Source: JBOGOC01 sp050747525 (lineage in GTDB: Bacteria; Acidobacteriota; Polarisedimenticolia; JACPZX01; DASXTC01). From it: a DNA stretch of 64,000 nt. The position numbers were made by a program, and so were the translations under genes. Shown piece by piece: positions 32,395-40,302 of this stretch. The notes below the pieces were generated by a model. That model was not told where the DNA came from. It saw only the letters and a list, made by a program, of their open reading frames with translations, and did not search any database. Positions within the stretch are counted from its first letter, which is position 1, and each line of letters starts with the position of its first letter. Location of the stretch: the NCBI GenBank assembly GCA_050747525.1, contig JBOGOC010000063.1, forward strand, positions 49,694 through 113,693, given 5' to 3'.

Positions 32395-34365
32395 TTGGCT
32401 CATTCACACCAGCGGTCCTTCCTGTTCCTGACAACCCTCCTCGTCGTGGCCGGCTGCGCGGGCTCCGACAACCGCCCGCGCACGGCTCCCGACAATCCCG
32501 ACGCAAAGGAAAGCTCTTCGGTGGCCATCAGTGAGAACGAAGCCATCGTCGAGTCGGGCATCGATCCGGAGCCCGCGGTCGACGATCCCATCGAGGATCC
32601 GGCCGAAGCCATCATCGATCGCGCGCAGGAAGCCTTCGACATGGGGATGAACGCGCTGCGCGTCGGCAACCCGGAGGGGGCCCGCGAGCACTTCGATCGC
32701 GCTGTGCAGATCTTCCAGGAATCAGGAATGGTCGAAGAGAACGCCCGCGTGCGCGACGCGTTCGAGAGGATGCAGGACGACATCGCCGAGCTGGAGTTCG
32801 AATCGGGCGAGCCTCCCGACCAGGCGCCCGACGCGGTTCCGTCGCCCACCGAACAGCTCGACGACATCACCGCCGATCTCTCCCCGGAGAAGGCGCAGGA
32901 AGAGCTGCGCCAGGTGGCGCCCGAGGCCCGCCGGGTCACCTTCGACATCCCGATGGTGCTCAATCAGCAGGTTCTTGGCTGGGTCGAGATTTTCAAGAAC
33001 CGGAGGGACTTCAGGAACTCCTTCCTGGGCGGATACGAGCGCTACGGCTGGTACGAGGAGATGATCCACAGGACCCTGGCCGAAGAGGGTATGCCGCAGG
33101 ACCTGATCTACATGGCCTTCCTGGAGAGCACCTACAAGACCAGCGCGTACTCGCGTGCGCGGGCCAAGGGGATCTGGCAGTTCATGACCCCCACCGGCCG
33201 GCAGTACGGACTCAAGGTGGACCGCTTCGTCGACGAGCGCTCTCACCCCGAGAAGTCCACGCGCGCTGCTGCCCGCTACATGAAAGACCTGTACGGCATC
33301 TTTGGGGACTGGCATCTGGCCATCGCCGCGTACAACACGGGCGCCGGCAACATCATGCGCGCTCAGCGCCGCAGCGGGAAGACGAGCTACTGGGACCTGG
33401 CCCGCACGAAGTACATGCGACTGGAGACCAAGAACTTCGTGCCCGCCATCCTGGCGCTCGCCCTGATCTCCAAGGATCCTGCGAAGTACGGCTTCGAGGG
33501 CGTGCGGCACAATCCGACTCTGAGATACGACACGGTGAGCGTGAACGGAGCCACCAAGCTCTCTCTCATCGCCAGGCTGGCTGAGGTCAGCGAGGACGAT
33601 ATCCGGTTCCTCAACCCGCACCTGCGCCTGGGCGTGACGCCTCCCTATGAGAAGACCTACGAGGTCAAGGTGCCGGCCGGGGCCGGCGTTCAGGTGGCCC
33701 GCGGCTACGAAGCCCTGCCCGAGTCCGAGCGCATCACCGCCGTGGCCAGCACGCACACGGTGCGCCGTGGCGAGACTCTGGCGTCCATCGCCTCGCGCTA
33801 CGGCATCTCGGTGCGCGAGCTGTCGTCTCTGAACGGCATTCGCAACGCCAATCGCATCAGCATCGGCACGCGCCTGACGGTGCCGTCGATTCCCGGTGCC
33901 TCGATCGCCGAGCCGGAGGGCCGCTCGTCGCGCCGCGCCTCGCATGGCACGAAGTACGCTCCCTACCACGTGGTCCGCCGCGGCGACACTCTGTCCGGCA
34001 TCTCGCGGGAGTACGGCGTCTCCCTGAGAAACCTCATGGCCTGGAACGACCTGACCAAGGACGCCACGATCAGGCCGGGAACGAAGCTGATGGTGAGCCG
34101 CACGGCCTCCGCGGCGCCGGTGGAGCGCGCGGTGCCGGTCGAGAAGACCGCTCCACCCGCGGCCGGCGTGGTGAGCGTGCCGGGCGGCGGTCAGACCCAG
34201 CCCGACCCGGCCGGCCAGAAATTGACCTACCGCGTGCGCCGGGGCGACAACCTGTTCCGGATCGCCATGAAGTACAAGACGACCGTGGAGAACCTGCGCT
34301 CCTGGAACAACCTGATGGACGACAGCATCAACGCCGGCGATCTGCTCACCATCTACCCGAACTGA
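32395..34365 (+). CDS. mltD: lytic transglycosylase lipoprotein with three LysM repeats (MltD-like)
   Basis: A 656-residue envelope protein. Signal LFLTTLLVVAGC has a lipobox (VAGC), so it is a lipoprotein. The SLT domain spans ~residues 195-330: catalytic Glu in MAFLESTYKTSAYS, then AKGIWQFMTPTG and AIAAYNTGAGNI. Three LysM repeats follow: near residues 455-500 (HTVRRGETLASIASRYGIS), 525-570 (VVRRGDTLSGISREYGVS), and 612-656 (YRVRRGDNLFRIAMKYK). It cleaves peptidoglycan glycan strands for remodelling. TTG at 32395 is preferred because GAGAGG precedes it; TTG at 32389 is an alternative. The preceding ~60 residues of the mature chain are acidic/coiled. Confidence 0.9.
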   Translation: MAHSHQRSFLFLTTLLVVAGCAGSDNRPRTAPDNPDAKESSSVAISENEAIVESGIDPEPAVDDPIEDPAEAIIDRAQEAFDMGMNALRVGNPEGAREHFDRAVQIFQESGMVEENARVRDAFERMQDDIAELEFESGEPPDQAPDAVPSPTEQLDDITADLSPEKAQEELRQVAPEARRVTFDIPMVLNQQVLGWVEIFKNRRDFRNSFLGGYERYGWYEEMIHRTLAEEGMPQDLIYMAFLESTYKTSAYSRARAKGIWQFMTPTGRQYGLKVDRFVDERSHPEKSTRAAARYMKDLYGIFGDWHLAIAAYNTGAGNIMRAQRRSGKTSYWDLARTKYMRLETKNFVPAILALALISKDPAKYGFEGVRHNPTLRYDTVSVNGATKLSLIARLAEVSEDDIRFLNPHLRLGVTPPYEKTYEVKVPAGAGVQVARGYEALPESERITAVASTHTVRRGETLASIASRYGISVRELSSLNGIRNANRISIGTRLTVPSIPGASIAEPEGRSSRRASHGTKYAPYHVVRRGDTLSGISREYGVSLRNLMAWNDLTKDATIRPGTKLMVSRTASAAPVERAVPVEKTAPPAAGVVSVPGGGQTQPDPAGQKLTYRVRRGDNLFRIAMKYKTTVENLRSWNNLMDDSINAGDLLTIYPN

Positions 34366-34384
34366 CGCCGGCGCCGGGTCCTGG

Positions 34385-35680
34385 TCACAGATCCCGGGCG
34401 ATGGAGGCGATCGTCCGGACCCAGGCCTCCTGAAGCCCTTCACCCACTCCTTCGGCCTGGCCCGATGACTTGATGTCCAGGAGCGGTGTTTCCCTGCGCA
34501 CCCAGAACGCCAGGGGGCCCGCCGGCGGCTCCTCCGCCCGGTAGGGGGCCGTCCCCGGACGTGTCGTGCTGCTCTCGGACAGGGCCACGCCCGAAGCCCG
34601 CGCCGACTCGCGCGCAAGACTCTCGAGCGATTCTGACGCCAGAGGGAGCTCCATCAGGGGCCCGGGTGCCCCGATCCCGATCACGGCGGACGCGCTCAGG
34701 CCCATCTCGTCCAGCCATCCGGCCAGGGCCGCCGCCCCGGGTATGCCGCCTCTCAGGGGATCGAGCGCGGCCAGCACGACGCCGGGCTTCGGACGCCCCT
34801 CTCCCGAGAGTGCCCTGGCGCAGGAAGCCAGCAGGGCCGCTCCTGCGGGATGGGCCGAATCTCGCAGGGTGATCAGCACCACGACCTCCCCGCGGCGTCC
34901 GGGGTCGGTCCCTTCGATGAACGCAAGGACGTTGGTTCCGCTCGAGTCCAGGAGGCCCAGAGAGGCCCACGCCCCCACGCGGAGGTCGAGCAGCCAGGGC
35001 CGGAAGCCAGGGTTCGGAGCCTCGAGATCCGGAGGCGTGGAGAGCCGTGCGAAGGTGTTCTGCCCGAGCAGCTCGATTCCCAGCTCGGGCCCTGCGCTCA
35101 ACGTGAGGATCTCCGGCACCGGCCCCGACAAGGGGAGCGTCCCCAGAGGATCGAAGTGCGCCTCGGAGAGCATCGACTCGTAGAGCGAGCGCCCGGCCCT
35201 GGGCTTCACGAGCACCAGGCCCGCGGCTCCCAGCCGCGCTGCCCCCTGCATCATCTGGGCCAGGAGCAGGCCCGCGTCTTCGGCGCCCGGCCGCTCCACG
35301 CTCAGGACGATTGCGCCGTCGAAACGTGGCCCGCCGGCAGGAGGCGTCCGCGAGCCCACGGAAGCGAGGTCCTCGGGCTCCAGCACGATGGCCCCCTCCG
35401 CGGGCTCGAGCACGGTGGCCCTGGCCGGGATGGGGAACGGACGGGCCGGGAACACCGCTTCGGTGCCGTCACGCTGCAGGCGCACGCCGCCCGGCGCTCC
35501 GGCCGACAGCTCCACGAGAGGGGCATGGAAGGTCTGGACGCGCGCAGGCCCCGTGCCCGTGGCCGCGAATGCTTCCTGAAGCCATGCGATCAGGCTCTCG
35601 TCGCTGCCCTGAGGGGCCCCGGGTGCCGAGGAGAGCGCCGCCGCGATCAGGACGGCGGCCGCTCTCAGGTCAGGAGTCAT
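34385..35680 (-). CDS. degenerate M28-like (PA plus peptidase fold) exported protein
   Basis: A 431-residue protein with a weak signal peptide (LRAAAVLIAAALSSAP). A PA-like segment (AGLVLVKPR) precedes a region that aligns in register with M28 aminopeptidases: GTNVLAFIEGTDPGRRGEVVVLITLRDS stands where AHYDH should be, and VVLAALDPLRGGIPGAAAL where the AFSGEEQG segment should be. The zinc ligands (His, Asp, Glu-Glu) are replaced, so this is likely inactive, a pseudopeptidase. ATG at 35680 overlaps the stop of the M16 protease (ATGA), pairing the two. A scaffold or inhibitor role is conceivable, unproven. Confidence 0.65.
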   Translation of the reverse strand: MTPDLRAAAVLIAAALSSAPGAPQGSDESLIAWLQEAFAATGTGPARVQTFHAPLVELSAGAPGGVRLQRDGTEAVFPARPFPIPARATVLEPAEGAIVLEPEDLASVGSRTPPAGGPRFDGAIVLSVERPGAEDAGLLLAQMMQGAARLGAAGLVLVKPRAGRSLYESMLSEAHFDPLGTLPLSGPVPEILTLSAGPELGIELLGQNTFARLSTPPDLEAPNPGFRPWLLDLRVGAWASLGLLDSSGTNVLAFIEGTDPGRRGEVVVLITLRDSAHPAGAALLASCARALSGEGRPKPGVVLAALDPLRGGIPGAAALAGWLDEMGLSASAVIGIGAPGPLMELPLASESLESLARESARASGVALSESSTTRPGTAPYRAEEPPAGPLAFWVRRETPLLDIKSSGQAEGVGEGLQEAWVRTIASIARDL

Positions 35681-38511
35681 CGCGAGTCGGGCCCCCGCCG
35701 ATCCACGACCGCTTCCACCCACGGCTCGAGGCTGGACGGATCGATCAGGGCGCGGGCCATCGCAGCCGCCTGCTCCGCCTGGACGCTGCCGGATGAATCG
35801 GCGGGGCCGGACGGATCGCCGGGCCGGCCCGCGGGTCGGCGGCCCTCCTGGCGCAGCTCGTCGACGCAGCGCTGCCAGGCGCGGTTGATCCGTGACAGGC
35901 CGCGCATCAGAGAGCGCACGCGCGCATCACGGGCTGCGGCGTCCAGCTCGGGCTGCTCCGGAGGGCTGGACGCCAGCGACAGAATCATCTCACGCACCCC
36001 CGCGCGCGCTTCGGCCACCTTGTCCGGCAGGATCCCCATCCCGGCCGTCCACTGCACCATCCCGCCCAGCGGCGAGGCGTCGGCTCCGAGCGAGTAGGAC
36101 AGCCCGCGCGTCTCGCGCAGCGTGAGCCCCATCCGAGCGCCGAGCACGGAGGCCAGCGCGGCGAGCGTGGGGGCCGTCTCCGGCGTGGTGAGCCTTCCCC
36201 AGGCGACGTAGGCCTGGGAAGCGTCGAGCGCCTCGGCTACTTCGCGCGGGCCGGGCAGATCCTCGCGGGAAGCCCCCGCCGCGGGGGCAGGGGGCGGCCA
36301 CACGCGGTTCGGCCGCGCCGGGGCCCCTTCGCCCCAGCGGCCCAGCCTGGCCTCCAGCCGGGGGAGCAGGGTTTCGAGAGGGACGGACGTCCCGATGGCT
36401 ACGATCAGATTGCGCGGCGAGAAATACGCGGCATGGAATGCGCGTATGTCCTCGAGGCTCATCGCGGCCAGCGACGCCTCGGTGCCGAAGGGAGACGCGG
36501 CCGCCGGATGATCCTTGCCCCACAAGCCTCCCGCCACGGCCAGGCGCGCGCGATCCCTCGGCGAGGCGGCGGCGCGGCGGACTCGCGCCATCTGCTGGTC
36601 GCGTGCCATCACGAACGACGCTTCTGAATCCAGCACCGGCTCGAAGAGGATCTCGCGCAGCAGATCGAGGGCCTCGGGAGCATGCTCGTCGAGGGCCTCG
36701 AGACGGATGTAGGAGTACTCGGGCGTCAGGTAGATGTCGTCGTAGGGGATGGAGGGGTCGTCGGAGGTCTTCAGCGTGCCTCCCACGGCACGGAGCGCCT
36801 CCTGCAGGCGCTCGCCCGGATGGCTCTTCGTCCCGCCCATGCCGATCATGCTGTGCAGCACCTCGGCGATTCCGCCCCGGCCGGACGGCTCGGCCAGCGC
36901 GCGGTCACGCACCAGAACGTGCGCGGCGAACACCCTGGAGTCGTCGCTGGACTCCAGGATCATCCGCATCCCGTTGGGCAGCGACGTGCGCACGGGAGGC
37001 ATGCGGCGCGCGCCGTCGCCGCCGACCGGCGCGAGCGGCGCGGGCGGAGCCTGCGCCTCGGCGGCGGGAGGCTTCCACCCATCGACCAGCGCGCGGCTCT
37101 CGCGCGACGGACGTCCCTCGATCGCCGGAGCCCGGCCGGCCGGAGCGGCTCCCGCCGCAGGCCCATTGTCTGGCGGGGCATCGGGACCGGCCATGAAGGT
37201 GGCCCATAGTTCGGGGGCAGCCAGCGGCCCGGCCAGGTCCTCGAGATCGGCCGGCTCGACCCAATCCATGTGGCGCACCAGATCGCGCGCCAACTCCCAC
37301 CCTCCTCCCGCCACGTAGGGGGCTCGATCGAGGCCGAAGTAGTGGGGTTTCTCCCACAGGCGGATCAGTGCCGCCTTCTCTTCCAGCCGCACCTGGTCCA
37401 GGTCGCGGCTCTTCCAGCCTGGCCGGCGCAGGCGGCTCAGGATCTCGTCGCGCAGGGACGCGGACGCGTCCGCCCACGTCACGGAGCCGTCCAGCACCGC
37501 CCGCACTTGGAGCGATCCTGCCCGCGCACGGGCTTCCAGTCCCACGGTGGCGTCCAGCAGGGCGCCCCCTCCCGGGCGGGCGGCCTCCAGGCGCGCGTTG
37601 ACCGCAGTCAGCAGCCCCGTGCCCAGCAGCTCCGCCAGCATCCGCGCGGTGACGAAGCTCGCGTTCCCGATCCCGGGGGCGGGGGCGCCGATCCAGAGGC
37701 GGCGCGCGCCCTGCGTGCGCACGGTGTGAGCGCGCCCCAGAGCCGCCGTGTCGAGCAGCTGGGGCCGATCCGGTGCCTCGGGGAGCAGCCGAGGCGCAGC
37801 GGCCCCGAACAGGTTCCTGACCAGCTGCGTCATCTCCGCCGGCTCGAAGTCCCCCATGACGATGAGCGTCATGTTGTTGGGCGCGTACCACGTCCGGTAA
37901 TAGTCCAGGATCGCGTCGCGGGGGATGGCGCGCACCGACTCGGGGGTGCCGATCACGGGAAGCGAGAGCCCGCCGGTGTAGAGGCGCGCCGCGTACAACT
38001 CCGACAGGGCCGCCTCGTCCTGCACCCGGTCCTTGGCGATCTCGTTGGCGATGATCTCCCGCTCCTGCACCAGACGGTCTTCCGGAATCGTGGCGTTCAG
38101 AAGCATGTCGGCCTGCAGGTCGAGCGCCTCGGCGAACTGCTCGCGGGCGGCCAGCACGAAGTAGGCCGTGTGTTCGACGTCGGTGTGCGCGTTGTTCACG
38201 AGGCCGTGGAGGCCCGGCGCGGCCGCGATGTCCTGGTGGCTCCGGCGCCGGGTCCCGGAGAAGAGCAGGTGCTCCAGCATGTGGGAGATCCCGCTGGTCG
38301 ACGGGTCTTCCAGCGACGAGCCGGCCCGCACCACGGCCACCGAGGTGATCAGGGGCGCCGTGCGGTTGGGGATGAGCACCACCTCCAGGCCGTTGTCCAG
38401 AACGAGGCGCGTGGAGGGAGGAAGCCGATCCACCTTGGGGCGGGCGCCTGCCGGGACCGATCCGGCGAGCAGGATCAGCAGGACGGCAAGACGGCGGCGG
38501 GCGGGGCGCAT
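35677..38511 (-). CDS. M16-family zinc protease, two-domain, periplasmic
   Basis: A 944-residue protein with a signal peptide (LAVLLILLAGSVPAGA). The N-terminal half has the active M16 motif HMLEH in SHMLEHLLFSG and the downstream Glu in REIIANEIAKD. The second half (from ~residue 500) has a similar fold but lacks the motif (AEVLHSMIGMGG), the normal inactive partner domain of PqqL/pitrilysin-type proteins. It degrades oligopeptides. No Shine-Dalgarno precedes ATG 38511; TAGAAT occurs 10 bases upstream, so a leaderless or near-leaderless mRNA is possible. First gene of a two-gene operon with the pseudo-M28 protein. Confidence 0.88.
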   Translation of the reverse strand: MRPARRRLAVLLILLAGSVPAGARPKVDRLPPSTRLVLDNGLEVVLIPNRTAPLITSVAVVRAGSSLEDPSTSGISHMLEHLLFSGTRRRSHQDIAAAPGLHGLVNNAHTDVEHTAYFVLAAREQFAEALDLQADMLLNATIPEDRLVQEREIIANEIAKDRVQDEAALSELYAARLYTGGLSLPVIGTPESVRAIPRDAILDYYRTWYAPNNMTLIVMGDFEPAEMTQLVRNLFGAAAPRLLPEAPDRPQLLDTAALGRAHTVRTQGARRLWIGAPAPGIGNASFVTARMLAELLGTGLLTAVNARLEAARPGGGALLDATVGLEARARAGSLQVRAVLDGSVTWADASASLRDEILSRLRRPGWKSRDLDQVRLEEKAALIRLWEKPHYFGLDRAPYVAGGGWELARDLVRHMDWVEPADLEDLAGPLAAPELWATFMAGPDAPPDNGPAAGAAPAGRAPAIEGRPSRESRALVDGWKPPAAEAQAPPAPLAPVGGDGARRMPPVRTSLPNGMRMILESSDDSRVFAAHVLVRDRALAEPSGRGGIAEVLHSMIGMGGTKSHPGERLQEALRAVGGTLKTSDDPSIPYDDIYLTPEYSYIRLEALDEHAPEALDLLREILFEPVLDSEASFVMARDQQMARVRRAAASPRDRARLAVAGGLWGKDHPAAASPFGTEASLAAMSLEDIRAFHAAYFSPRNLIVAIGTSVPLETLLPRLEARLGRWGEGAPARPNRVWPPPAPAAGASREDLPGPREVAEALDASQAYVAWGRLTTPETAPTLAALASVLGARMGLTLRETRGLSYSLGADASPLGGMVQWTAGMGILPDKVAEARAGVREMILSLASSPPEQPELDAAARDARVRSLMRGLSRINRAWQRCVDELRQEGRRPAGRPGDPSGPADSSGSVQAEQAAAMARALIDPSSLEPWVEAVVDRRGPDSR

Positions 38512-38550
38512 GAAGGAAGGATTCTAGCAGAGGCGTCGAGGGGACCTCCG

Positions 38551-38579
38551 TTGACACCCGATGGAGGTTGGTATTGAAT
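38551..38579 (+). promoter_or_regulatory. candidate promoter of fabI
   Basis: TTGACA (38551-38556), 17-base spacer, TTGAAT (38574-38579). Start of transcription would fall at about 38586, almost at ATG 38589. The same stretch holds GGAGG (38563-38567), which instead would suit a TTG start at 38574, so one of the two readings is wrong. Confidence 0.4.
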
Positions 38580-38588
38580 GCGCCCCGG

Positions 38589-39365
38589 ATGATCCCCATC
38601 GATCTGGCCGGCAGGACCGGCGCCGTGTTCGGCGTGGCGAACCATCGCAGCCTCGCCTGGGCCATCGCGCAGCAGCTTCACGCCGCGGGCGCCCGGCTGG
38701 CTTTCAGCTACGCGGGCGAGCGGCTCAAGGACAAGGTCGAGGCGCTCGCGAAGGATCTTCCCGGCTCGTTCGTGTTCGAGTGCGACGTCACCAGCGACGA
38801 GGCCGTCTCCCGCGCCTTTTCCCGGATCGGCGAGCAGTTCGGCAAGCTGAACTTCCTGGTGCACAGCGTGGCGTTCGCCAACAAGGAGGATCTCGAGGGG
38901 GACTTCCTGGACACCTCGCGCGCCGGGTTCCACCTGGCCATGGACGTGAGCGCCTATTCGCTGGTGCGGCTGGCCAAGGAGGCCGCGCCGCTGCTGGAAA
39001 AAGAAGGCGGCAGCATCGTCACGCTCACCTACATGGCTTCCCAGCGCGTGGTCCCATCGTACAACGTGATGGGAAGCGCCAAGGCGGCCCTGGAGCACTC
39101 GATGCGCCAGCTGGCCTACGAGATGGGTCCGCGGAAGATCCGCGTCAACGCCATCTCCGCCGGCCCCGTCAACACGCTTTCTGCGCGCGGAATCTCGGGG
39201 TTCCTCGACATGCTGCAGGTGGCGCGCGAAAAGGCCCCGCTGCGGCGGAGCATCGAGCCGGCCGAGGTGGGGCAGGCGGCATTGTTCCTGCTGTCCGACA
39301 TGGCCAGCGGCATCACGGGGGAAACCCTGTACGTGGACGCCGGCTACAACATCATGGGCACCTGA
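38589..39365 (+). CDS. fabI: enoyl-ACP reductase (NADH)
   Basis: A 258-residue short-chain reductase that completes each fatty-acid elongation cycle. The FabI-specific nucleotide loop GVANHRSLAWAIA replaces the usual GxxxGxG. Active Tyr and Lys stand in YNVMGSAKA (Y-x6-K), and the INHSAGP-like segment reads NAISAGPVNTLSARG. All FabI hallmarks are present, so it should be triclosan-binding type unless altered. ATG at 38589 gives the normal length; TTG at 38574 has a better Shine-Dalgarno and would add 5 residues. A cyclophilin gene follows 24 bases later. Confidence 0.93.
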   Translation: MIPIDLAGRTGAVFGVANHRSLAWAIAQQLHAAGARLAFSYAGERLKDKVEALAKDLPGSFVFECDVTSDEAVSRAFSRIGEQFGKLNFLVHSVAFANKEDLEGDFLDTSRAGFHLAMDVSAYSLVRLAKEAAPLLEKEGGSIVTLTYMASQRVVPSYNVMGSAKAALEHSMRQLAYEMGPRKIRVNAISAGPVNTLSARGISGFLDMLQVAREKAPLRRSIEPAEVGQAALFLLSDMASGITGETLYVDAGYNIMGT

Positions 39366-39389
39366 CGGATCACGTCCCGGAGGATGAGG

Positions 39390-40043
39390 ATGCGCACGAA
39401 GGCACTAGCACTCGCCGCGGCGGCCGCGGTGATGGCAACCGCGGTTTCCACGGCGGATGCCGCTTCATGGAAGGAGACACCCGGCATGTACGCGGTTTTC
39501 GAGACGAACCAGGGTCGCATCGTGGCCGAGCTGTTCCCCACGCAGACTCCCAAGACTGTGGAGAACTTCGTGGGGCTGGCCGAAGCCACCAAGCCCTACA
39601 AGGACCCGGCGCTCGGAGAGATGGTGAAGAAGAAGTTCTACGACGGCCTGACCTTCCACAGGATCATCCCCAATTTCATGATGCAGGGGGGCGATCCTCA
39701 GGGGACCGGGCGCGGCGGGCCGGGGTACCGCTTCGAGGACGAGATCGTGGCCTCGCTCACGTTCGATCGACCCGGGCGCCTGGCCATGGCCAACGCGGGG
39801 CCCAACACCAATGGCAGCCAGTTCTTCATCACGCATGTCCCCACGCCTCACCTGAACACGAAGCACACCATCTTCGGTCAGGTGGTGGAGGGGATGGAGG
39901 TGGTCGACAAGATCTGCTCGACGCTCGGAACCCCCACCGGGTCCCCGAAGGAGCCGGTCGTCATCAAGACGCTGACCATCGATCGGGTGGGACAGGGAAA
40001 GGCAGGCGCGGCCAGTCAGACCAAGCCGTCCGCCAAGCCCTGA
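39390..40043 (+). CDS. exported cyclophilin-type peptidylprolyl isomerase
   Basis: A 217-residue protein with signal peptide (KALALAAAAAVMATAVSTADA) and a full cyclophilin domain: FHRIIPNFMMQGGDP, FITHVPTPHLNTKHTIFGQVVEG with the catalytic Arg and hydrophobic pocket. It isomerises X-Pro bonds of envelope proteins. A short Gln/Lys-rich C-terminus follows. GGAGG lies 6 bases before ATG 39390; the first ATG, 6 bases upstream, touches the ribosome site and is less likely. Just after the stop comes the unusual RNA region 40048-40293. Confidence 0.9.
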   Translation: MRTKALALAAAAAVMATAVSTADAASWKETPGMYAVFETNQGRIVAELFPTQTPKTVENFVGLAEATKPYKDPALGEMVKKKFYDGLTFHRIIPNFMMQGGDPQGTGRGGPGYRFEDEIVASLTFDRPGRLAMANAGPNTNGSQFFITHVPTPHLNTKHTIFGQVVEGMEVVDKICSTLGTPTGSPKEPVVIKTLTIDRVGQGKAGAASQTKPSAKP

Positions 40044-40047
40044 TCCC

Positions 40048-40076
40048 TGGACAGAGGGGGTCGACGGGCGTATGGT
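40048..40076 (+). promoter_or_regulatory. promoter of the structured RNA element
   Basis: TGGACA (40048-40053) and TATGGT (40071-40076) separated by 17 bases. Transcription would begin near 40083, seven bases before the AAAGGAGGTGGTCC stretch. It begins 5 bases after the cyclophilin stop. Confidence 0.5.
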
Positions 40077-40105
40077 ACCGGGTACACGGGAAAGGAGGTG
40101 GTCCA

Positions 40106-40153
40106 GTGAACATACACAGTACGATCTGGACGCGTGAGGTGCCTGTCTCCTAG
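40106..40153 (+). CDS. 15-residue leader peptide ORF with an exceptional ribosome site
   Basis: GTG at 40106 to TAG at 40151-40153 encodes MNIHSTIWTREVPVS (initiator GTG). The Shine-Dalgarno is AAAGGAGGTGGTCC, about 13 bases complementary to the anti-SD, spacing 7 from GGAGG to GTG. Such strength is unusual in a region where other genes have modest sites. The peptide has no signal or known motif. It could be a leader peptide controlling the downstream terminator, or its ribosome binding may itself be the signal. Confidence 0.5.
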   Translation: MNIHSTIWTREVPVS

Positions 40154-40226
40154 ACGGACCTTGCCGATTTCCTGAGTACCAGGCTGTCCGCTGGTGTTCC
40201 GTCCGGGAATCCCAGCAGGTCACCGA

Positions 40227-40293
40227 GCCCCGAAGACTTCGTCACCGTCCGGCGAAGCGGCAGAGATGCCGAAGCAGCTTCGGGGCTTTTTTT
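40227..40293 (+). terminator. three-way-junction terminator, possible attenuator
   Basis: The outer stem GCCCCGAAG (40227-40235)/CTTCGGGGC (40278-40286), 9 perfect pairs, encloses two hairpins: CTTCG/CGAAG (40237-40257) and CGGCA-GAGA-TGCCG (40258-40271), with a GNRA-type loop. Seven T follow (40287-40293). Intrinsic terminators normally have a single hairpin. Confidence 0.65.
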
Positions 40294-40302
40294 CTGTTCA
40301 CA

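Larger units (their letters stand above)
40083..40293 (+). ncRNA. structured RNA with mini-ORF and multibranch terminator
   Basis: A roughly 210-base transcribed element. It begins with AAAGGAGGTGGTCC (40091-40104), complementary to nearly the whole 3' tail of 16S rRNA, directly before a 15-codon ORF. GTCCAG at the start codon pairs with CTGGAC (40126-40131), so the start region can be hidden. GACGGA (40153-40158) pairs with TCCGTC (40198-40203), enclosing ACCAG/CTGGT. A three-way-junction stem with seven T follows. No known riboswitch class matches. It ends 10 bases before the MBL gene, which has no Shine-Dalgarno. Sits between two unrelated genes; I could not name it. Confidence 0.55.
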
